Assembly (NCBI GenBank): GCA_905221605.1
Contig: CAJNDS010002386.1
Coordinates: forward strand, 372,001 to 436,000
Origin: Symbiodinium natans
Lineage: Eukaryota > Sar > Dinophyceae > Suessiales > Symbiodiniaceae
Reading direction: 5' to 3'
DNA length: 64,000 nucleotides
Below are positions 33,764-42,975 of the stretch, piece after piece. The notes under the pieces are model-generated. The model was not told the DNA's origin. It did no database searches and worked only from the letters and a program-made list of their open reading frames with translations. Within the stretch, counting starts at the first letter, position 1. Every line of letters starts with the position of its first letter. The position numbers and the translations under genes are program-made.

Positions 33764-36152
33764 TTAATCTTTACTTTTCGCTTTAGGTTTTGCTTTTGTT
33801 TTTGGTGATGTTTCACCCTTCAATTTCTTAACCTCCTTTTCTAAATCTTCTACTTGCTTTTGTAACTGTTGCACAGCCCCCCACAATACAACTGCTGTTT
33901 TATTATACGCTAATAATTTCATGCCATCATCATTATAATATATTATGTTGTCCCATTCTCTTGGCATTTTGGCGTCTTTTATATCATCTGCTATAAATCC
34001 AATATGGCTTTTTCTGTCTTCATCGTTAACAAAATTATCTGTTTTAGGTTTAATACATTTGACTGCTTTATAACATTCTTAAATATTTACTTCTTTAACG
34101 TTTTCTTTTAATTTTGAGTCTGATGTTTCTGTTAAAGCAACACACGTTAAATTTCCTCCAATATCAGCGTTATTAGTTGTAGTAAAGAAACCATAAACAT
34201 CAACACCTGTGTTTGTGGCGGCTAATCTTGATAAATTAGTATTGCTTAATCAAATCAATCCATCATCGTCTGATTATTAATTAACACTCTTTGTTGTCCT
34301 GAAACGTCAGTATTTGTAAGTTCCAGTTGCCCAACTAAAGTTACTTTTCCGTCTGCTAATTGTATTTCTGGTGTGCTACTTTCTAAACCCATTATTAAAT
34401 TCATTTCTCCCGCTTGATCTCCATTTCTGATATATAACTTATACTGAGTATCTAATACTTCTCTAAACTCTGATGAATTTTGGAACTTCATTTTTCCCCA
34501 AGTTCTTAAATCTGCTTCCGCTGTTAAATTACCAATGCTATTAAATGTTAAATTATTTGGAACTGCCCAATTTAATGTAATTCCGTTAGTGTCATTCAAT
34601 TGGACTGCAATAGTGGCAGTTGTTGGATCGGTTGTTCTATTTGATTGTAATGAAAAGTTAATCTCTTCTGTTGATATTACATTTCATGAATTATTAGCAT
34701 CGATACGCTGAAATATTCTACCTGAATTATTAACATAAATATCTCCGTTAAGTGTTGATGTATTTTGAAACGATGCTGTCCCGCCGAAATTTGCATTTCC
34801 ACCCGATACATTTAGTTTATTTGCACCTTGGATAACTCCAATACCTAAACTTAAACAATAAACGCCATTACCATTAGCAGTATTCAATAAAAGTAATGAA
34901 GAACTGTCGTTGCTTGCGTTATAAGCATTAATATTAAATGAATTAAATTTCAAATACCCTTGTGCATTTTTAACTGTCATAACATTAGAAGCGCCCGTTG
35001 TATGTTTATAAAATGTTAATCCATTAGTATCATTAATATTAAAACTTTCACCATCAAAATTTAAATCATTTGTTAAATCTAAATTAACATCCACTTTTAA
35101 ATTTTGTCTAACAATAGCACTATCAACAACATCTATTGTATAACCGCCTGTTAATGTTTCTGCCCCACTATCTACTAATAATGAATGTGATTTAACATAT
35201 TGATTAGCACTACTATTTAAATGTAAAATCCTACCTGTATCACCAACTGAATTCTAACAATCAATATTATCATTATTAAATGTACTATAATTATCAGTAT
35301 TTCTAACGGTAAATGATAAATTAGCATCTGCTGTATTTTCTACAACAAAACCACCTGTTGGTGTTTCTATTTTACCACTCATTTTATACCCTGCATTATT
35401 ATTTGATAAATCTAATTGTTTAATGGCGTCGTCTGGTGTATTATTACAAAATATTTTATCACCTTGTAAAGTTATATAACTCGTCGCGTTTTTAAACTCT
35501 GCTAAAACTTTATCACCTCCTCCTGTTTGATTGCTAAAGAATAATCCTTCTACTGGTGATATATTTATAGTTGAATTGTTTAATGTTAATCCGCTATGAA
35601 TAACAGTTGGGGCACTACAATCAATTATAGGATTGGCGCTAAATCTATCAGTAAAATCTGATTTTGGAACTCGTAGATCTAATAAATTATCAATTTCTGT
35701 ATCTGTGTAACCGCCAGATCCAGCCCCCGCTAGTAATGTATCTACCTCGCCCTTGTTATAATAATTGGTTGCCAGTTGCGTGTTAGTTTGAAAATTAGTT
35801 GATAAATTTGTATCAATCTCACTTTTATTATAATAATGAACCCCTAATTTGGCATTAGTTTGGTAATTAGTTGATAAATTTGTATCTATTTGGGTTGATG
35901 TGGAATAATTATTAAGTGTTGAATCAATCTCTGTTTTATTATAAGAATTCGTGGCTAGCGCGGCGTTAGTTTGATAATTGTTAGTTAAATCAGTATTCAG
36001 AACATCAATAGCGTCAGTGTTTGATTGTATTTCTACTGCGTTGGTTGTGATGTCTTCACTTGTTGCGTATAGTTGCGATAATTCCGTCCCTTCTAAATGA
36101 AACTTATCTGCATTTACGGTTTGCAGCCTGTTAAAGTAACTGGAACATTCAT
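33764..36152 (-). pseudogene. Fibre/spike protein with YNK-EID repeats and S74 chaperone domain
   Basis: A ~795-codon gene starting MNVPVTLTG at 36152, broken by an early frameshift and in-frame stops: TAG near 35256, TGA at 34684-34686 and TAA near 34082. Residues ~60-165 carry repeats of the type TNYQTNAKLGVHYYNKSEID, the phage tail-fibre YYNK-x-E-[IV]-D repeat. The middle is beta-rich with many Asn/Thr/Gly (TNDLNFDGESFNINDTNG). The C-terminus is a peptidase S74 (endosialidase-type) intramolecular chaperone: SDSKLKENVKEV, KSHIGFIADDIKDA, then LLAYNKTAVVLWGAVQQL and a terminal coiled coil. Such domains trimerise fibres and then cleave themselves off at the Ser. In the virion it would be a receptor-binding spike. 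It is the longest gene of the element and the most damaged. Confidence 0.8.
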
Positions 36153-36198
36153 TAGTAAATATTATTTAATTAGATAGTAATATTTTCGAATGTTTTAA

Positions 36199-36399
36199 TT
36201 AAGTATGAACCATTGGTGTATCTGCCATAATTTCAAGAATATTTGAACTGACTAGGCATGTTGTAATTTCTTCAATTGCTTCTTCTGTTCCTGTTAAATT
36301 AGCATTAGTTCCACGAATATTTAATGTTAATAATGCACCAAGTTTAGAATTTACCCCAGTTAAATAATTTTGATCCATCTTTTGGAAATTAATACCCAT
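36199..36399 (-). CDS. Small hypothetical viral protein
   Basis: 66 residues starting MGINFQKMDQNYLTGVNSK. It overlaps the last 11 bases of the capsid gene, suggesting co-transcription with it. No helix or motif clearly identifies it. It sits between capsid and fibre genes, so a small structural or accessory role is plausible but unproven. Confidence 0.5.
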   Translation of the reverse strand: MGINFQKMDQNYLTGVNSKLGALLTLNIRGTNANLTGTEEAIEEITTCLVSSNILEIMADTPMVHT

Positions 36400-37720
36400 A
36401 ATAAATTTTTTTTGCTCTGTATTGATTATATTTAATGCTCATACTATCTTGATCGGGATTGAGTAAAGATACAAATCTACGAAGATAATACATATGCTCA
36501 CTTAATGAAGAAGAGGCAACTTCTGGATATCGTTTATTACAAAGTAAAACATCAAAAGCTAAATCTAAATTTTTATTAGCGTATCCATAACCAACTTCAT
36601 TACCAGTTGCCCCCGTTCCATTAGAGAAAACGGTGTAATTAATCATCGGATTGTAAAAATAGTTCCATTTTTTGAAAACGTAACGGTCAAATCGTGATTC
36701 ATTATTCATACTGAATATACCTTCTGTTCTTGGCTTACGATAAAGTGTAACAAACATGCCATCTAAACGAGTAGCAGATTTAACAACATTAAGATTAATT
36801 TCACCTGTTCCATTTGCTATTGTTTGACTTGTCATGTGATATGATTTATATAAAATTTTCATTGAACCACCGCTTAATAGTCCCTCCGTGTGTTTTTCTG
36901 AAACTTTTGGATCTAAAACAGCGATATCCGCTTTCAGTGCTAGTGAATTCAATTCCCAATCTACTCCAGTATTACCTTCCGTGAAAAAATAATTTTTGGC
37001 ATCGGTATTTGTTCCACCTGAAGCAACTGGCACAATAATCGGATTAGCATCATTAACAAGGGTTAATTCAATTTCTAAACCAGAAGCATGGCGAAGAGGC
37101 AAATAATACCCAGAATTCAAGAAGCCTGAACAACACTGATGCCCAAGTCGCACCCATGTTTGAGGGTAAATACCTGCCATCGTGTGCCTTGTGAATTTCT
37201 GTCGTAAATCACCGAACTTGTTCCAGTTTCCAGCACCTGCCACATCTTCTTGTAATCCAGTAGCATATGTATGTGCAAGATCATCATCGTATCTCGGATT
37301 CATACCACTTTCAATGTCATCTAAATCACGAGCGTCAGGGGATTTGAAGCAATTCCAAATCTCACAGAATCTATTGTAATCTGTTATATCTTCTACAATC
37401 TGCCCACCAACCATAACTCGTAGTCGTGAGAAGCATGAATGTAGTTGTCCAATAAATCTTCAATATCTTGTTGTTCCCGCTTCATTGTTTTTAAGATTAG
37501 CAAGAATACGAATACTTGATAAATCTAAATAAGAATTAGTGTCAGAGGCAGGTAAATGAAATTTAATTTGTCTATTACCCGCCCCTACTGAATAGATATT
37601 TGAACCAGATGGGGCGTAGGATACTTGACGTCTATCAATACCATATCTGCCGAGGTTCTCAATGCCATATTCAAAACCACCAACAACATTTGGCTCACTT
37701 TCAGCAATAATATTTTCCAT
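36389..37720 (-). pseudogene. Major capsid protein (double jelly-roll), one in-frame TGA
   Basis: 443 codons from MENIIAESEPNVVGGFEYGI. N-terminal landmarks are YAPSGSNIYSVGAGNRQIKF, LPASDTNSYLDLSSIRI, and RLRVMVGGQIVEDITDYNRF, a pattern seen in capsid proteins of Polinton-like viruses (SG-Ni, s-xx-ldl, R-l-x-v-x-x-GGQ-v-E). LPLRHASGLEIELTLVNDAN is the inter-jelly-roll strand region, and the C-terminus (SMSIKYNQYRAKKIYYGY) is typical. A single TGA at 37460-37462 interrupts an otherwise continuous frame, between TTRY and RFIGQL. It could be a nonsense mutation (from Trp or Arg), an assembly error or, least likely, a read-through codon. The ATG follows AATATATACTA closely. Confidence 0.85.
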
Positions 37721-37751
37721 TAGTATATATTATTTATTAGATAAAAAATTA

Positions 37752-37948
37752 TTATTTTTTTAATTTGTTTAAACTTTTTAAATTTAAATTAATATCTTTA
37801 TTATTCTTAATATTTGGTTTATTAATTGTTTCATTGACATTTATTTTATTCTCTCCTTCTTCAACAATTTCTCTAATCATATCATAACCTTTTGTTTAAT
37901 AATTCTTTTTGGCTTTACCTCTTGTTGTTTCTTATTTTGCTTTGCTAT
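37752..37948 (-). pseudogene. Small Lys-rich viral protein, frameshifted
   Basis: A 42-codon frame starts MIREIVEEGENKINVNE at 37880 and ends at 37752. Immediately upstream the same strand reads AKQNKKQQEVKPKRIIKQK in another frame, and the two would join if one A were present in the short A run near 37891. The true gene was probably ~65 residues. No family recognised. Confidence 0.4.
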
Positions 37949-37986
37949 AATTATATTATATAATATATTACATATTTTTTTACTGG

Positions 37987-38670
37987 TTAAGTATTATTAG
38001 CAGTATTAAATTCACTTCTACCTTGATCAAAGAAATTAAAATAACTGTGTGGGTTTAATGTTCCTTGTGGAACTGTTATACTACCTGTATCCAAAACAGC
38101 CACTGGATCTAACGCCGTCCTGAAATTTAACTGATTGTCATCTCTGGCAGTTGATGAAGGTAAAGATGTAATAGGACTTGAATATGAATTTTCAGCATAT
38201 TTATCATTAGAATTCTTATTTAAAACTTTAACAACAGCCGATCCAAGACTGTGTCCAACCAAACGCGTAACCTCTGGTGAAGTTTGAAGCATTTCGTAAG
38301 CATCTTTATATCGTTCGCTTTCTTCAAGTCTGTTAAACGGAATATGAAAAATATCACTAAAAATATCGTTTGCTAAATTTTTACCAGAAGTGCCACTTAC
38401 ATATAATGTATTACCAAATTTATATAGTCCTGTTCCAGTTCTATAACTTTTATACAAACCTTCAGCGTCACTAATTAAATTAACATTATTGATATTATTA
38501 TTATCTCTCATATGTTTTTGAATCTTTTGTATTATTCTTTCCCTATCGCTATTTACTTGTGACGTTGTGGGCGTTTCTGTTCTTTGTGTAGATGGTGGCG
38601 GTCTTCTGTTGCCTCTTGCTAAATTTGGGTAACGTTGCCCTCTTATTAACAGTTCTAAATCTTTCCGCAT
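37987..38670 (-). CDS. Class 3 lipase-like protein of the virus
   Basis: 227 residues, intact. An Arg/Pro/Thr-rich N-terminus (to ~45) precedes an alpha/beta-hydrolase core. The nucleophile elbow is RLVGHSLGSAVV (GxSxG, Ser near residue 143), preceded by YVSGTSGKNLANDIFSD, matching the [FY]-x-G-T strand of class 3 lipases. The likely acid is in RTALDPVAVLD and the likely His in LNPHSYFNF near the C-terminus, giving a complete Ser-Asp-His set. Lipase genes are known from several Polinton-like viruses and could help membrane penetration or release; that role is inferred. It shares a divergent 52 bp promoter with the minor capsid gene. Confidence 0.75.
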   Translation of the reverse strand: MRKDLELLIRGQRYPNLARGNRRPPPSTQRTETPTTSQVNSDRERIIQKIQKHMRDNNNINNVNLISDAEGLYKSYRTGTGLYKFGNTLYVSGTSGKNLANDIFSDIFHIPFNRLEESERYKDAYEMLQTSPEVTRLVGHSLGSAVVKVLNKNSNDKYAENSYSSPITSLPSSTARDDNQLNFRTALDPVAVLDTGSITVPQGTLNPHSYFNFFDQGRSEFNTANNT

Positions 38671-38722
38671 ATTATACTACTATTTTATAAAATATTAAAA
38701 ATCTAATTAAATATATACATTA
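38671..38722. promoter_or_regulatory. Divergent viral promoter region
   Basis: 52 bp, almost entirely A/T, between the start codons of the minus-strand lipase and plus-strand minor capsid genes. It contains ATATATACATTA just before the plus-strand ATG and TAGTAGTATAAT just before the minus-strand ATG. Confidence 0.5.
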
Positions 38723-39655
38723 ATGAGTAGTAGAGTTTTAAAATACAAAAAGGTATTCGTAGATAGTGGCAGAAGACTAACCTCATCTAATTCATCAACT
38801 GATTTTGAAATTGGATTACAAGAAAATTTTGAATGTCCCGCTAATACTCAATGTTATGTAACAGAAATAGCAATACCTAATTCATTTTATACAGTAGAAG
38901 AGGGTCATAATGATTTTTTATATATTGAATTAGAAAATGCAGTTACACCAGTTGATAGTTTTTATGAAAAACGATCACTACAATTAGATCAGGGCATTTA
39001 TACCCCATTGGGTTTAATTGAGCACATAATAACAAAGGCAAATAACTTATATGCTGGAGCTGGTATAACTAATTTATTTACTGGTTCTTATGAAGAGAAA
39101 CTTAACATTTATAAAATTCAAGCTAAACTTAATTACAAAGCGAAATTTTTAACTGATGATGACATATATGAAACAACCGATTCTGTATGGAGCATAGTAT
39201 TTAGAGGGGATAAGAGAATACGTCCCCAATCAATAAATAAAATGATAGGTAATTATTCTGCGACTCAAACTGTTATAACAACTAGCAGTTTATGGACGGG
39301 CTTCCCTATTGATCTCAACCCGTATAGGATACTATATATATCTTGCCCTGAATTATCAAATTATAATCAACATATACCAACTGAGTATTCTTCAAGTATA
39401 ATTAAAAAAGTTTTAGTAAATGCTGGACAAGGCGGTCAGATAACGGACGAATACCCTCTGGTTAGTGACTATGTTGATGTAAGCCATAAAAATCTTAAAA
39501 GGTTGCATTTCAGAATTGTTGATGATACTACTAAAGTTGTGAATTTGCATGGTGTTGCTATTTCCTTCTCATTGATTTTTCAAAAATCAAGCATTGACCA
39601 AGATAAAAAACTAAAGCAACAACAATATCTAAAATCATTGAACCAACCAATTTAA
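38723..39655 (+). CDS. Minor capsid (penton-like) protein
   Basis: 310 residues, intact. The N-terminus (KVFVDSGRRLTSSNSSTDFE, then FECPANTQCYVTEIAIPNSF) matches the pattern of penton/minor capsid proteins of Polinton-like viruses: a F-x-V-D-S strand, an S-x-S/T-x-F strand, then a V-x-E-I-x-I-P-N-S strand. ITKANNLYAGAGITNLF and VNLHGVAISFSLIF are later beta/helix elements of a probable single jelly roll. It would form the five-fold vertices of the capsid. It has no stop or frameshift, unlike most neighbours. It is the first gene of the plus-strand set and ends 78 bp before the next. Confidence 0.7.
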   Translation: MSSRVLKYKKVFVDSGRRLTSSNSSTDFEIGLQENFECPANTQCYVTEIAIPNSFYTVEEGHNDFLYIELENAVTPVDSFYEKRSLQLDQGIYTPLGLIEHIITKANNLYAGAGITNLFTGSYEEKLNIYKIQAKLNYKAKFLTDDDIYETTDSVWSIVFRGDKRIRPQSINKMIGNYSATQTVITTSSLWTGFPIDLNPYRILYISCPELSNYNQHIPTEYSSSIIKKVLVNAGQGGQITDEYPLVSDYVDVSHKNLKRLHFRIVDDTTKVVNLHGVAISFSLIFQKSSIDQDKKLKQQQYLKSLNQPI

Positions 39656-39733
39656 AAACTGCCCTAACCAATTATTAATAATATTATTTCTATTTTACAT
39701 AAAAATAGAAATAATATAAACTATTATATATAA

Positions 39734-40257
39734 ATGTCAGCCGATGAAGTTAATACAACTATTGAAGCAGATACAGAAGTAAAGAATGAAGAAGCGCCAG
39801 AAATAACTGTTGAACAACCAGCTGAAGCAGTTGAAAACAAAGTAGTGACACCAAAAGCAAAACCAAAGGCAACACCAAAACCGGAACCTAAAGAAGTATC
39901 CCCTGGTGATTTCCAAACTAGGGCAGAAAGGATTAAACATAAAAAAAAGTTAAATGTGAAGGCTGTGATGCTGTTTTGAATCTTAAAACTTACAGATGTA
40001 CCCACAAATGTAAGGGCAAGTTAGAAGATAAGGAAATTAAACCAAAGCCAAAAGCAAAAGTCAAAGCAGTAGCAGTAAAGCCACTGACCAATTCATCGCC
40101 AATAAATGATATTACCAATATTGAAGAAAGAATACAACAATATCAACATCAACAACCAGTTCAAGCACCGCCAGAACCAAAACCATTTAGCATACAAGAT
40201 TACTACAAACAATTAAGGCAAGACGCTGTTAATAGAAAAAAAAGCAGAGGTGGATAA
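39734..40257 (+). pseudogene. Lys/Pro/Glu-rich viral protein with Cys-His cluster, frameshifted
   Basis: Starts MSADEVNTTIEADTEVKNE (ATG right after TATTATATATAA). The first ~65 residues are acidic then Lys/Pro-rich (KAKPKATPKPEPKE). An eight-A run near 39940-39948 causes a frame change. In the second frame the text reads CEGCDAVLNLKTYRCTHKC, a compact Cys-x-x-Cys...Cys-x-x-x-Cys metal-binding candidate, then another Lys/Ala/Pro stretch and PFSIQDYYKQLRQDAVNRKK to a stop at 40255-40257. One original ~174-residue protein is likely. Basic tails suggest DNA binding in the virion. Confidence 0.6.
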
Positions 40258-40340
40258 TCTTACTAAAAATATTTTTAAAGGTTGTCGTGCCAAAAAAAGA
40301 TTTTAGTAAATAATAATAAAAATATCACTAGTAATATATA

Positions 40341-40676
40341 ATGATTTCGCCATACAAAAGACCTAAAATGAAAAAGAAAATGAGGGGAGCAATTCATGCA
40401 GTATTACCATTAAGTTATACTAGTTCAGGTTATTCACCGTTTGAATTCCATGATCCAACTTATTTACAGCATTTACGAGAAATGTTAAAATCACAAGAGA
40501 CTAAAGAATTTACAAGAGCACAACGTGAGGCATTAATAGAACAGTCAAAGCGTGATAATTACCGTCAAGAATTGTTAAGGCTTCAAAATGAAATTCCTAG
40601 ATATTCTACAGGTCACCCAACAAAAGCACATTTAGAACAAAGAACTAAAGAACTTGAAAATTTAACTAAAATGTAA
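40341..40676 (+). CDS. Hypothetical viral protein, 111 aa
   Basis: MISPYKRPKMKKKMRGAIHA, a very basic start, then a His/Pro/Tyr-containing segment (YSPFEFHDPTYLQHLREMLK) and an amphipathic helical C-terminus. ATG follows AGTAATATATA. No family recognised; a basic virion core or packaging role is possible. Confidence 0.5.
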   Translation: MISPYKRPKMKKKMRGAIHAVLPLSYTSSGYSPFEFHDPTYLQHLREMLKSQETKEFTRAQREALIEQSKRDNYRQELLRLQNEIPRYSTGHPTKAHLEQRTKELENLTKM

Positions 40677-40705
40677 AAACTAAATTCTAATTTTAAATAT
40701 ATATT

Positions 40706-41690
40706 ATGATGAAACGATTAAGTCCTAATGCTTATGGATTACGAAGGCAATTAGCTTATGAAGAAGTGGCGGGGATGCTTGATAATTCTAAATTATTTAC
40801 CCCTTTACCAGAATACCCTTATACAGAATATAAAGATAGTTTTGAAGGTAGTTATTTTGATAATATAACTGAAAGAATAGATTTACTTAAAGACCAACAA
40901 CAGAGAATTCTTGACAGGCAAATGACTGAAGCAATGTTAAGAAAAGAAGCAACAAGTAGAGGTGTTGATATTAATGTTTTAAGAGCACAAACAGCACCGA
41001 CTTATTATGATATTGGAGATCAAGGACGGACTGAAGAAAGCGAAATGATGAGCGTAATGAGTTTTGGGAGACAAAGGGAAGGCATTGAAGAAAGGATGAG
41101 AGATTTTGAAGAACAAGAAGCAAGAGATAGAGAACAATCAAGGTCAAGCGTATCTAGAATAATTGGTGGAGGTTTGAATACAGCATTTCACGGATTAACA
41201 AGGCAATTTCTGGGATCAAGTGGATCAGCACCTGCTACTGGATCAAGACTAGAAAGAGAAAGTGGAGTGGCAAGTGAATCAATACCCCCTGTAGAACCAA
41301 GATTAGAAGGGCAAAGTGGAGTAGCAAGTGAAACAGTGCAACCTTCCCAACAAGAAGTCCAAGCAGTCGGCAGAACGAGAATGACAAGTGATTATTCAGA
41401 AAAAGATGCAGATGACTTACCTTTTGCACGAATTTCAGAATTCTTTAAATCAGTAATAAGAAATAATGAAGTATCTGAAAGGGGCAAAGAAATGTATTCT
41501 GAAATAGAAGAAGACAGAAGATTAAGCAGAAAGCCAAATAGTCAAACATTAGAACTCATAAGAAGTTTATTTAAAAAAATTTCAAGACACTGAAAAGATA
41601 CCCAAACAAATGAGAAGAAATGTTTCAAGATATACTCAAGATCTAATCACTCGTGGAGGTATGCGAAGTTCAGGAAGTAGAAGCACATAA
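40706..41690 (+). pseudogene. Hypothetical viral protein with internal duplication, C-terminal frameshift
   Basis: The main frame (40706-41593, 295 codons) begins MMKRLSPNAYGLRRQLAYEE. It is helix-rich (ERIDLLKDQQQRILDRQMTE; GIEERMRDFEEQEARDREQS). A ~54 bp duplication at 41246-41334 gives two copies of RLExxSGVASEsxxP. A seven-A run at about 41575-41582 appears to have lost or gained a base: after it another frame continues FQDTEKIPKQMRRNVSRY to a basic end at 41690. ATG follows AAATATATATT. Function unknown; the composition suits a virion-internal protein. Confidence 0.5.
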
Positions 41691-41711
41691 AAATATCTAA
41701 CATAAAAGAGT

Positions 41712-42421
41712 ATGTTTCACGCTAGATACAAAAAGAAACGGATAGTGAAAGATGATGATGATTTATTACTGCCTCATTATTATAATCCTTATCATTCAGG
41801 ATATTATAGAAGCCCGTTTAAATCTAGCAATTATTATTTTAGAGATGCTACAACACAAAAAGATTATCAAATACAGAATCACGATATATTTCCACATATG
41901 TATGATATTATTGATGCCCATGCCGATTTAATTAAAACTAATCGTGAAAATAAAGGCGATGCGATTTTACAAACAATACAATATATGTTTAAGAAGAATC
42001 AAACCCCATACAGTTCAATAGCATCATCTAAAAAGAGTAGCAGTAGCAGTAGTAGCGATGACAGCAAACCTTCACCAAATCAACAATTACTAAATGATTT
42101 AGCAACCGTAGCAAGAATAGGAGGTAAAGCATTGTATTACGGTGGCAAAGGTGTTTATAGAGGAATTAAAGCAGGTGTGGATACTTATAATTGGTTAAAC
42201 GAAGAAGAAGGTGAAGAAGTAAAACCACCTATGAATGAAGAAGTATTTAATAGAACTCAACGAATAGTAAGACGAGGGGCAAGTCGTAGCAGATCACCAG
42301 AAATTACTAGAAGAGAAAGAAGTAGAATGACGAAGAACCATCAGGCAGTAATGACGCTATGAGAATAATTAGAAGAGGAGCGCCACGAAGTCGCAGTAAT
42401 ACACCACCTAAAAGAAAGTAA
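41712..42421 (+). pseudogene. Ser/Arg-rich hypothetical viral protein, C-terminal frameshift
   Basis: MFHARYKKKRIVKDDDDLLL begins a 216-codon frame ending at 42362. Notable segments are a Tyr/His-rich stretch (HYYNPYHSGYYRSPFKSSNY), a Ser run (SSKKSSSSSSSDD), a Gly/Tyr helix (IGGKALYYGGKGVYRGIKAG) and Arg-Ser repeats (RRGASRSRSPEITRRERS). Near 42327 one base seems missing; a second frame then gives MRIIRRGAPRSRSNTPPKRK to a stop at 42419-42421. The two Arg-Ser tails resemble each other (RRGAxRSRS), suggesting duplication. An RS-type basic tail could bind nucleic acid. Confidence 0.5.
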
Positions 42422-42593
42422 TCATAATAATATTAAACATCTAAATAATACTATTATGACTGGAGCAGTTGCTGATGTAAATAAAAATACCCAAATTTGA
42501 ATGTAAAATTAAGTATTAAAAGAATAGATTTTCATAGATCACATTAAACTGTCTAAAATAGTATTAAAGAAATATTTTTATATAATATAAATA
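42422..42593. other. AT-rich viral spacer
   Basis: Contains a 14-codon frame starting MTGAVADVNK at 42456 that ends in TGA. It is probably the remnant of a small gene. The last 30 bases (TTTTTATATAATATAAATA) act as the upstream region of the next gene. Confidence 0.4.
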
Positions 42594-42917
42594 ATGACTG
42601 AAACAAATAAAACAGATATTGATGATGAAAATATTACAACAAGTGAAGAAGAAATAAGAATTAATTTAAGAAAGCAAATAAAAGAATTACGGCAACAATT
42701 GAAAGACCATTCAACATATAAGGATAAACTCCCAAAAGATCCAGAATATTTTAAAAAGTATCAAGCAAAATTATACAAAGAAAATTTATGTGAAAGAGTG
42801 CCGTGCGAATTATGCGGAAGATTACAAACATTGAAACATATGAAACATCATCAGGGGTTGCCAGTTTGTTTAAAAAATAGGAAAGTTCCTAATTTCATGT
42901 CTAAAACAATGTTTTAA
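42594..42917 (+). CDS. Coiled-coil/zinc-finger viral protein
   Basis: 107 residues, intact. Acidic N-terminus (TDIDDENITTSEEEIRINLR), a short coiled coil (LRKQIKELRQQLKDH), then CERVPCELCGRLQTLKHMKH-H-x6-C with Cys-x-x-Cys and His-x-x-x-His spacing, a C2H2-like zinc-binding site. Proteins of this build are frequent in Polinton-like viruses and algal large viruses. A transcription or packaging role is possible. ATG follows TATATAATATAAATA. Confidence 0.65.
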   Translation: MTETNKTDIDDENITTSEEEIRINLRKQIKELRQQLKDHSTYKDKLPKDPEYFKKYQAKLYKENLCERVPCELCGRLQTLKHMKHHQGLPVCLKNRKVPNFMSKTMF

Positions 42918-42924
42918 AAATGTA

Positions 42925-42966
42925 TTAAAGAATTATATTATAATATTATATATATATATATATTAT
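42925..42966. repeat. (TA)n tract between viral genes
   Basis: TTATATTATAATATTATATATATATATAT, within an intergenic stretch before the replication-protein relic. Confidence 0.85.
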
Positions 42967-42975
42967 ACTGTTATC

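Noticed and set aside
33764-37720. Alternative genetic code with TGA as a sense codon in the virus
   Set aside because: TGA does interrupt capsid and fibre frames, but TAG and TAA stops and frameshifts also occur, and other intact genes end normally, so decay or sequence error is simpler.
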